Source: Xestospongia bergquistia (Eukaryota > Porifera > Demospongiae > Haplosclerida > Petrosiidae). Taken from it: 64,000 nt of DNA. Numbering within the stretch: the stretch's first letter is position 1; every line of letters begins with the position of its first letter. Location: assembly GCA_963965975.1 (NCBI GenBank), contig OZ014411.1:11353501-11417500 (forward strand). Reading direction: 5' to 3'. A program made the translations under genes and the position numbers. This document shows, piece by piece, positions 1 through 9,700 of the stretch. Under the pieces are notes generated by a model. It worked only from the letters and a program-made list of their open reading frames with translations. It did not search any database and had not been told where the DNA came from.

Positions 1-1530
1 ACATCTTGTGGAGGTACTTTAGGTCTTCCTTTACTGTTTAGCCTGCTCTTTAAGATATATGTAACTACAATAAAGTAAATATGTAGGACATTGAAAAATG
101 GTAAATGATATTTTTCAGATTTCATTTTAATTGCATCCTGATTTTTATATCTCAGTGAGGTCTTCCGACTTTGTCACAATATAAAAAGTCATATAAATAT
201 TCAGTATTAGACATTACAATATAACAATGTATTACTAACTACTTCATCTCTCTTGTCATGATCACCACACAACTTTCTCATAACACTCTTTACTTTCTTA
301 GTAATTTGTTCCAGAAATCCATTAATTGAATTCACAGACCAATTTAAGATCACTAGCAAACATTTATATAAAGAACTAGTCAATAACAGACATTAATGAA
401 TTGAAGTACATGTATTTACTAGTTAATATAGTGAAAGATACTACCTTTTTAGTACATACTTTAGTACATATAAATGTATATGTACATGTATATGTGATGA
501 TCATATACTTACCACATAAATGAGAGATCAGATGAACTAATCAATGTTTCTTCAAAGTTGTCAATATATGAAGTATGAACAGATACCATATTCATAATCC
601 AAGCTAACTGACGATTAGCTGGTTCCTATAATCTACACAGTGTCATATTAAAGATCACTTTATAGGACATGTACTTACTTTAATGGAGCTTTATGGACAC
701 TGGTTAGTGTTTGTAGTATAAATAAATTTAGACATAGTCCCCAAAAGTCATGCTGTATACAATCATCCACTATATATCATAAAATATATACATGTAATAT
801 TAATATTTCAAACATGTATTATTGTTGCTGTATTTAACATTAATAGATAGTCAACATACTTTGTTTGTCTTGTAAATGAGACAGACTAACAAAAGATGTC
901 ATTAAAATGGACTCTTCTTCAGAACACACTGTAATCATTTGTACAAATATAATCTTGAAGCGTTAATTAAAGTATTGTTCCAGATAACGGTTATACTATA
1001 GTTGTGTGGTTGAAATGTTCATAAACACAAAAGTGAAATTAATTATTGTATGACCATCAAGACCACACCCAGAGTGCAATATATTACATCATACATGCAT
1101 GATAGATCTAAGTAGTCTTGTATACATTGTATTGTTGTCAAAAGTGTTTGATGAATTTACAGAGAAATGTGATAATTGATTTAAATGTTCATAATAGCTG
1201 TACATGCTGTAAAACAACAGTCATAAAAATAACCACACCTACAATGATGTATATGTTTTCATACAGTACAGTCAGCCCAATGTGTCATATATAGCACTGT
1301 TAGTACCTTTTATATTTCCACACATGTGAAAATACTATAATAATACTATAATGATAAATGTTAATGACACACTGTCATTCTCTGTAGACATATAATTAAT
1401 TTTGTTATACGTACATTAACATACCATGATAATTTCTATCATTTGTACAGCATCAAAATTCTCCTAGAAATTTCAAATGATAGTTCTGAATTACTTATTT
1501 TCTTACCAAAGCAGAATGAAAGAATTAAAA
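1..1530 (-). pseudogene. NCKAP1 (HEM family) fragment, copy 1, cut by window edge
   Basis: Minus-strand exons resemble the middle of NCKAP1, a scaffold subunit of the WAVE actin-regulatory complex. Pieces, in plus coordinates: about 1-60 (linker exon with an internal deletion), 245-335, 508-625 (contains the MNMVSVHTSYID match to the family), 660-765, 855-935 (CSEEESI, open here) and 1425-1520 (YHLRFL-type stretch). The exon order runs towards the N-terminus as coordinates rise, as expected for the minus strand. The exon carried at 47440-47575 in copy 4 is missing. No intact reading frame can be assembled, so this is called a remnant. It lies head-to-head with the collagen pseudogene at 2107. 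Confidence 0.7.
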
Positions 1531-1972
1531 AGAAACAAGTCATTTAATATTATATGTACATGTCAATTAAAAATACATCAAACACTAGCTAAAATAGTAC
1601 ACAATATCGTTGATAAAAATTCAAAAGAAGTATTACAATAATTATAGCATCAGTAAGCACATGTACAATTATTGTTACATAGTATCCATCTTGTCATAGC
1701 TTCTAATGACAGTCTCACAAGGTAGTTAGTTCATCACTCTTAAATTTGGATTACAAACAGTAAAGGAGAGCCTGAGATATTTTCTGGTAAGTTGTGTGTC
1801 AAGAACACTTTATACAAAGAAAAGACAGCTTGAACAGCAATCCAGAGGAGATAACAGGAATGTATTAATAAACATGTTGAAGATTATCTTTATTGTTACA
1901 TCAAATTTAGATTAAATTTAAAACTGAACTTAAAATGTCAAATGATAAATAGAATTATAAAATTTGGCAGAC

Positions 1973-2000
1973 TCAACTGATGACTATAATTATAAAGAAC
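1973..2000 (+). promoter_or_regulatory. Degenerate core promoter of collagen copy A
   Basis: This matches the CAACTGATGACTATATAAAG block found upstream of every other collagen copy, but the TATA part is interrupted (tataattataaag). It lies about 110 bp before the dead start codon. Confidence 0.55.
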
Positions 2001-2106
2001 CAACAGTCACTCAAATATCAAAGAGATTCTCTTATAATTCAAGTAAAAGTGAACATTTCAAGCTCTTCAAGCAAATCTCTCCTTTTACATCAAACTAACT
2101 CTCAAG

Positions 2107-2446
2107 ATGATAATACAGATACTACCATCATTTGTTGTCCTGTAGCTAATTGTAGAACAATGTACTACAGCTGCTGTACAAGGTAATCATATTATTTTAA
2201 AAGTATTTAATTTCAACCATTTACTATAGAAACCAGTCAAAATAAAAGATGTACTCTCCTATACCAAATGTCACTACTAACACACCTTATATTCAATTAC
2301 TACAAGGACATGATGATCGTGATGGCATACAAGGTCCTCCTGAACAAGCTGGTACACCTGGAAGAGATGGTACCAATGGTATAGATGGCATTAAGGGTAA
2401 CAAAGGAGAACGAGGACAACAAGGGCCTCCAGGACCAAGAAATTAA
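2107..2446 (+). pseudogene. Short-chain collagen C4-like pseudogene, copy A
   Basis: Exon 1 aligns with the signal-peptide exon of the intact copies but has a TAG codon after 12 residues, where the others have Leu. The short intron and exon 2 follow. Exon 2 contains a Gly-X-Y tract that starts GHDDRDGIQG, has one damaged triplet (GPPEQA), and ends in TAA directly after PGPRN. The entire cysteine-rich C-terminal domain is absent. Copies C, E and F show what is lost. It cannot make a normal secreted collagen. Confidence 0.85.
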
Positions 2447-2880
2447 AGTGTGACGTTAATGACACCATATTTAAAATTATTTATACTAAAGTGACTATTA
2501 ACCTTTTAAACCTAATATATGCATACCATAATCTGTCTAGTACCAACAATTACTTAAAGAAATGAACATTTTAAACATTATTCCTAAAAGCTATTCACTC
2601 TTTTGTATCAAGTAGATGGCTTCTTATCACTTGTTAATTATTCAATTTATTTATTAGTGAACAGCTTTGAAAGAGACAAGTTTGTTTACAACACATTAGA
2701 AGAACTATTAAGGAATTAAACGTTTTATTTCCTATAACATCCATTTCTCTTATAAGCTTACATACTAAAAATTGGCTATGCATGTACCTGCTTTTATTAA
2801 TGCTACCTACCTGCTAGTTTAAAACTATCAAAACAGAACATTAGCACTCACATTTGCCATTTTAATAGATGGAGTCTTCT
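2447..2880. other. AT-rich intergenic stretch
   Basis: No gene, exon or repeat could be supported here. Confidence 0.5.
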
Positions 2881-4080
2881 ATTCTTGTATGTAGTTATTA
2901 CATCTCAAGTGTCTTTGCCTTGCAGGAAATCAGTAATGTAGTTTAAAAGAGGTAAAACATCCAGCTCCAGCAAATTACATCAGTGTCCAATGTACAGAAT
3001 CAGCATGGCATAAAAATTAAACCAAATAGAGTTCAGCTATAGCTTCCATATAAACTGTGACAATAAAAAAGAAACAAAATATTAACCATCCTCTTAATTT
3101 ATATGACTGTAAAAGTAACTAATCAAAACCAACCAGCTAGGTCAGCCCACTAGCCCATCCATTACTACATTAACACTAACATTTGTCTTTGTTGCCAAAG
3201 AGATTTCTCTTCCTCTACAAGTTGTTGATCCATTGCAAGTGTCTATGCCATGCATGGTATAGGTAAAATGCTAAAACATCCAGCAATAACTCTTTCACCA
3301 TCAACTTGTGCATCAATTTCCAGTTACAAAATTGGCAGGACATCAAAATTCAATCACTCTAGTAATTATAGCCTCCACCTAAACACTACCTATTATACAA
3401 AAACATATATGGACCAGTTGACTGTAACAAATCTTAACAAACCAGCTACCTTAATCCATTAAACTATCCATTACTACATTAGCAATCACACTTTTCTTCA
3501 TTCCAGCAGAGGCTTGACATACTTGTGCAATTGTGATAGATCTTGTATTAGCAGGGCATAAGAAATTAAGAAACACATCAAATGGATCTTCACAGATGGA
3601 GTTATAGAGTACATTGGCTATCATCCTTGTCTTTGTTGTTGCAGTTATGGTATAGTCTTTACCTCAATGGGATCAATAATATAAGTAAAACAGGTAAAAC
3701 ATCTAACTTCAGTCACAGTCCTTTTGGCACCAACTAGCATCAGTGTCCAACACACAAAATGATCAAGGCATCGACAACTATAGCCTTCATCTAAACACTA
3801 CTTATTAAAAAGAAACATCCATAGACCAGCTGATTGTAACTAATCTTAATCTACAAAATAATCTTAATCTACAAAATAACTCAACCCACTAGTCCATCTA
3901 ATACTTCATTAGAACTCACATTTGTCTTTTTATCACATAGCTAGCAAGTGTCTTTGCCTTGTAAGGAATATTTTAGTATAGACAATATGAATAAAACATC
4001 CAGCTTCAGCAACAGTGCCGCCAACTTGCATCAGTGTTCAGAAAGAGACAAACCACAGCAAAGAACTAAAAATAGCTTTA
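2880..4080. repeat. Diverged tandem repeat, about four units of 300-415 bp
   Basis: Each unit opens with a GTCTTTGCCTTG-like string (near 2908, 3240, 3655 and 3948), followed by AAAACATCCAGC and CATCAGTGTCCA-like motifs and a spacer with ACCAGCTA or CCCACTAG and CATTACTACATTA. Unit lengths are uneven and the sequences have diverged. The small open frame at 3250-3462 falls inside one unit and is not conserved in the others, so it is not called a gene. Confidence 0.6.
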
Positions 4081-4379
4081 AATAACAAAAGAACATTATG
4101 AATAATTATTATGAAGCCAAATTTATGGAAGCTCTTGGCAACAATTGTGTCTGTGTTCATGACATCCACATTCTTATAGTTACATAGACTGTCACTTAGC
4201 CCTGCTTCTACATATAAAGTTTCCTAAACCTTAAGACGTGTGGCTAACTTAATACAGTATATTGAAACAAACACAAGAATATCTCTAAGGGCTTCCTTTT
4301 ACATTAGGTTGATGATATTGACATTTGTCTAATTTAGTATTATGGCTTTATAAACTCAAATACAGTTATTAGTTGACTG

Positions 4380-5335
4380 CTCTATCAACACCTTACCCTG
4401 ACTAAAGAATTGATGCTACAGTATTAGTACTACACATAGATTACAATAGTGTAGTTTACAACAATATTAGTAACTCCACTTACATTACAATATAGAAAAG
4501 TACTTTTCATCTCATATTGTTTGTTGTGATATAATTACAAATGTATAATAGAATATCATCAAATAATTATGTATTCAAAAATGACTGAACACACACACAA
4601 ACTATTTACACAGTTTGTATACATGTTATAATATTCTACAAAAGTCATTCTATTCTCACTGTAACTAATTCTATCTAGAAGGAGCCTCTTCGACAATATA
4701 TAATATTTATATGTTAATCACATAGTGTTATTAGTAGTCAATTTGATACATATACTCACCAGGTGGTATAAGTATTGGCAATAATAACCTCTCCTTTGTT
4801 GTTCAATGGCCGTGTTTCTTGTAAACAACAAGTAACACTTAACATTGCATGATATATGACCTAACTTATAAAGGAAGATACGAAAAAATTATATTAACTA
4901 ATGTTATTATACCAGTATCTGAACTACATAACAGATTAAGTACATGTATATGTATACAAAACAGTAGGAATTACCTTGTTCTTTCTTCATGCATAAGTTC
5001 TATGATAACTCCCTTGTCCTTGATTGACTTCTTTTGGAGGTACTTTAGGTCCTCCTTTAATATTTGCCTTAGTTGGATGGTGAGCCACATAATGCCCTGC
5101 TCCTTGAGATTCGTGTAACTATAATAAATTAAATATGTAGGACAATATAGACTGGTATATAATATAATGCTACATGTAGAGATATTAACTTTTTCAGTAT
5201 TAGATTGGACACTGCAATATAACAATGCATTACTAAGCACTTTGCCTCTCTTCTATGATAAGCACACAACAGTCCCATAACAGTCTTTGCTTCCTTAGCA
5301 ATCTGTTCCTACTCCTCCTACATACTGAGCAGTAT
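4380..5335 (-). pseudogene. NCKAP1 remnant, compressed copy
   Basis: Several minus-strand NCKAP1 exons survive in short form. About 4760-4835 matches the ITRVF...YTNW region exon, 4975-5110 the linker exon, and 5235-5330 the next exon towards the N-terminus. The intervening exons present at 55316-55600 have been deleted. The 4380-4600 part corresponds to the flank at 60540-60700. Decay is heavier than in the other copies. Confidence 0.6.
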
Positions 5336-5766
5336 TATGTCAAAATTTTACTATTTTTGATGATTACCTTTGCTTCATTTTTAATACACTGCAAAGAATG
5401 CCATATTCTAAGTGTAAAATTTAATTAAAAATATTAACTCTGCACAGTCTTTTAAGCTGGTAATTATTGAAAATTTTTGCATTGCCGACTTGCCTCCTAG
5501 ACCTCCATTTTTTGCAAACAGGGAATAAATAATTGACATGTCAAAAGTATTGTAAAGATTGAGTCCAATACCAGAACAATTTTTAGACCAATATACCCAT
5601 TCCAATGTGATATTATTGCTGTCATCAAAGTATTAAGATAAAGATTTATTATTGTTAATGATTTCAATACAATACCTCTGCTACTAATAAATTTGAATAC
5701 AACATTTATTGTTATCACTTAATTACTGAGGCTCATTGCATTAGTGTCTCATGAAAGTCTTGTTCT
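5336..5766. other. Unassigned AT-rich stretch
   Basis: Short open frames exist on the minus strand (for example 5408-5605), but no family, splice signal or paralogue supports them. Confidence 0.4.
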
Positions 5767-5828
5767 ATATGATCCAGTCCCTGTAGAGTTTGTTATATAT
5801 AACAAACTCTACAGGGACTGGATCATAT
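5767..5828. repeat. Perfect 62-bp palindrome
   Basis: Two 31-nt arms are exact reverse complements with no spacer. The centre lies between 5797 and 5798 in TTATATATAA, and the outer ends are ATATGATCCAG and CTGGATCATAT. It overlaps the next palindrome by 2 bp. Confidence 0.95.
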
Positions 5829-5868
5829 CTGTGGTGTTAAGTAATATATATTACTTAACACCACAGAT
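5827..5868. repeat. Perfect 42-bp palindrome
   Basis: Two exact 21-nt arms centre between 5847 and 5848 in AATATATATT. The outer ends are ATCTGTGGTG and CACCACAGAT. Immediately afterwards GATCCAG, the end motif of the first palindrome, recurs at about 5871. Confidence 0.95.
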
Positions 5869-6038
5869 CTGATCCAGTATGATTTCCCTCTTGGAAGTAG
5901 AAGATTGTATCATCAGCAAAATAAGATGTAAAATTAGCAGTATAGTAGGAAAGATTGTGACGAAATAGGTCAGTAGAAGGACTAGATACTCCATTAGAAG
6001 CTTCAGAGACACAATACTCAAAAGTAGTAACGTTTCCA
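5855..6038 (-). other. Possible orphan exon reading into the palindrome
   Basis: A minus-strand open stretch starts after a plausible acceptor (TATATTTACAG, with the exon edge at 6038). It encodes a polar sequence with several N-glycosylation sequons (for example NVT, NLS, NFT, NHT) and acidic or aromatic runs such as FADDTIFYFQEG. It terminates inside the palindrome. No family is recognised. It could be an exon of a secreted protein cut by the palindromic element, or a chance open frame. Confidence 0.25.
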
Positions 6039-6039
6039 C

Positions 6040-6690
6040 TGTAAATATACAATAAAAGTGATGTTATGTAATAGATATAACATCAGTTCATGATAGCAGC
6101 AGATTCAACAACAAATTTTCAGAGCAATAAAAGAGAATTAATGTCATAAACTAATGAATAAATAAGATAATTCAAGTTGTATTATTGCAACCTTTTATAG
6201 ACTTGAAATATTATATGTTGATACCTCTCCATGTGATTACCATAGTAATTCACATATAGTTTGGCACAAAACTGGACTATTCAAAGTAGCTAATTTGTAA
6301 CTTATAGTATGTTTAATACAAAATCAATTAATAGTTGACAGAGTCACTATAACTTTATGATTAGTAGTCACATTAGAAGAAAAACATACTAATTTAAAAT
6401 GAATAGTCTATTAGTAACTCTGGGGCTGAAAAATAATTTACAAATAACTAGTCATTGTAAATTATGACATCATTGTGTACTACAATATTTAGCTGTGTAT
6501 TAAATAATTTGTAGAATAAATCTCTATACACTGAAACAATACTGATTTTTGATGTACAGGGAAACAGAATTTCTATAAACGAGTGCAATATATACTATAC
6601 TACTATTAAATAAACATACTACAAAACATGTTAAAGGACCTAATAATGCCCCACATAATAATGAACATAATTTGATGTTATTTGTTATTT
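6040..6690. other. Intergenic region upstream of the DEATH/LRR gene
   Basis: AT-rich sequence. No exon or repeat could be supported. Confidence 0.4.
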
Positions 6691-6694
6691 ATTA

Positions 6695-6703
6695 TTTATA
6701 AAG
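6695..6703 (+). promoter_or_regulatory. TATA-like element of the DEATH/LRR gene
   Basis: TTTATAAAG lies about 63 bp upstream of the ATG at 6766. It is supported by position and motif only. Confidence 0.35.
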
Positions 6704-6765
6704 TGCATACAGCCACACCTTCCAAAACCAAAAATACCACAGAGACCCCTCCTCTTTAACCAACT

Positions 6766-9700
6766 ATGGCTACAAAGAAACTGCTTCAAACCCAACAACC
6801 AGGTAAAATACAACACCTGATATAACAGTTAGTCATTTAATATCTTACTTCTCTTCATTTAGATATTTCAGATCTTTTGAAGAAGACTCCCAATGAACTT
6901 GAACTACTCAATCTATTAGCTGATTTTAGTGACTTATGGCATGAGATTGGATCAAGTCTCAACGTTTCTCACGATACTTTGGGTGATTTGATGAGCAGTG
7001 CAATGAAATGTAAATGCAAACTAATTCAAGTTATTCATAGTTGGTTAAGTACTACTGAGTCGCATCTTGTTACCTGGGAAACAGTGATCGATGCTATTAA
7101 GAGTCCTATTGTTAATAATAAAAAGATAGCTACTGAAATATATCAACATTTAACTAAAGGCAAGTTGATATAACATTTATTCATGCTGTCAGTGGATATG
7201 TGTTTGATCCTTAGTTAAAGAAGATGCTCTTCAAAGATTTATTAAAGACATATCACAGTCTGAAATCAATCCTGTAGAAGTGTCCCAGTTGTTATTTAGT
7301 AAGAGATGTGTCAGTGAAGAAACACTTGACAAAATTGAGACATTGGAAGGCACTCTGGATGAGAAGAAGACAACTCTGTTATCTGCTATACATACAGAAA
7401 TATCTTCAGATCACAAGAAGTTAAATGTGGTAGCTACAGTTTTGTCTGAGTTTGAAAAGACAAAACACCTTTCTGAGAAAATTATCAATGAATATGGTAA
7501 GAGGGCGATTAAATAATTTATAATTGTTTATAGGTCAAACATTTCCAGATGACCAGACAACATCAAACGCTGTTCAAGAGGCAGCAATGATAAGTCATAA
7601 TACTCATGAAGATCATGCCAGTGACATTTTACGTTGTCATTATGGTACTCTCTCTCAATCTCTCCAATATCCTGTTAGAATAGCACAGTACCTCTTTGAA
7701 GAGGGAGTTATTACAAAAACTAGTCTAAAAATTATAAAATCTACTGCCAAATCTCCATCAACAAGAAAAGTATTATTTGTCCTGTTACAAGCTGTACGTC
7801 GTGCAGTACATACCAACTATCATAATCTGGAGGGCTTTGCTACTGTACTCTTAAAACAAACTAGCAATGTACCATGTGCTAAGGCTATCTTACAGGATTA
7901 TCGTGAGTACTAACATTGATTTTACTTTTGTTAGAAGTTTATTTTAATAGGTAAAGCATTTCTTAACTATGACACACAAGTAGCAAATGCTGATAGTGAA
8001 TCGAGTCAAACATCAGGTAAGTAATGGGAAAGATTTTACCTCTATTTAAAATATATATAGATAAGATCTTAAAACCTATTCCAATTCCTCGAAAGTTAGA
8101 CTCTTCATTTGGGTTAATTCGAAAAGAATTTGGAATAGCCTTCAGCAAAATCCGAGAAGCAATTAACAAAAGTGCACCACCTCTAAATGCATTGACATGC
8201 TTTTTTGCTGATAGTTATCCTCACCTCAAAAGTGAAATAACTCATTCAAAGTCCATTGATGATGTCTTAGATGTTGTGCGTGATCATTGTACACTGATCA
8301 ATATCAGTTGTTTGGAGGGAATTGTGGAACGATTTAATATCAAAGAAGCTGAGACACATATACAGGAATATAAAGATTTTGTTCAGTCATTTTGCAAGAA
8401 AACAAATGCTTCTCTTTGTCTGAATCAAACATTCAAAGAAAATAAAAGTCATTCTCTTCTCAAATGTGAAACAGCCATTTTTGTCTTGGACTGGGATCCT
8501 ACCAACTACACATTGGAAGACATAGAAGATATTATTGCTGAATCAGTTGAAGATAATGTACAGATTCGTGTTATTAGAGAGGGCCAGTCTATCATTGTCA
8601 CATGTTTCTTTCCACTTTGTCTAACTACATCAATTATTGCCAAAGCTCAAGAAACACTTGAATCAGTGAAGAAGAAAGGATTAATACAACTTATAGTTGG
8701 TTGCTGTACCATTTATGATCATAGAAGAGACAAGGTAAGAGATGAGTAGTATTAGACAACAGTTACTACATGTGTTATTTATTGATATATAGGAGGTTAA
8801 AGCTATTGTAGAAGAGAACACAAAGGAATTGAGAAGTGAACTGGAAATAGAACAAACCATTAGTAAAAAGATGACTATGCAGATATCATTTATTGAAAAA
8901 CAAATTGAAGGTATTTGTACATGTAGTCAATAACTACTGTTAATAACTACTGTTACTGTATGATCATATTGTATGGATGTGTGGATGTATACATACTTAA
9001 AATCCTTTCTTAACTGAGATTATTAACTTGATCTTTAGTCCTAATTTATTGAATATAGTATGACTGTTTTACAACTCAATATTTTTACATAGAAATGAGA
9101 CAAATGAAAGAAAAGGAAGTTGAAGATTTAAAATCAAAACTAAGAGATAAAGACAAACAAATTGAGACATTAAAACAGACCCTTGAAGGTAATTAGTATT
9201 AATAAAATAGTTTAATAATTGAGTAGGAGAAACACTAGAAGAAAGAGACTAACTCTATTAGAGTTGTTGAAGCTAACATTCTGTCACTCATTAATGTCAC
9301 AATATTACAAAAGCCTAGTGGGCAGTCTAAGTCGACTCAACTTTAACACTTTAATGTTCAGGAGCTTGAGATTATCCTAATCTGGGACTATCCCACTAGG
9401 CTTCCTTACAATAGTCATTAGTCTAATGTAGTCTGTGATTGGAAAGAGTTTATATTTTATACTTTGTTTCTGATATCCAAACAATTTAACATCAATCTAA
9501 ACTTAATCAATACATGTAACATTGAGATCCTCTGTATCATTTATCTATCTGTTGGTACATTTGTGAATTCATTTTTCAAAGAGTCTGTTAAGAAACAAAA
9601 TGAAATAGAAAAACAAAAGGAGATAGCCATATCATTGATGTTACATTTAGGAGAGAAGGATGAACAGATTGAAGAATTAAAGCAGAGTTTACAAGATAAC

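Noticed and set aside
7963-8169. Minus-strand frame opposite exon 6 of the DEATH/LRR gene
   Set aside because: Shadow of the supported sense exon.
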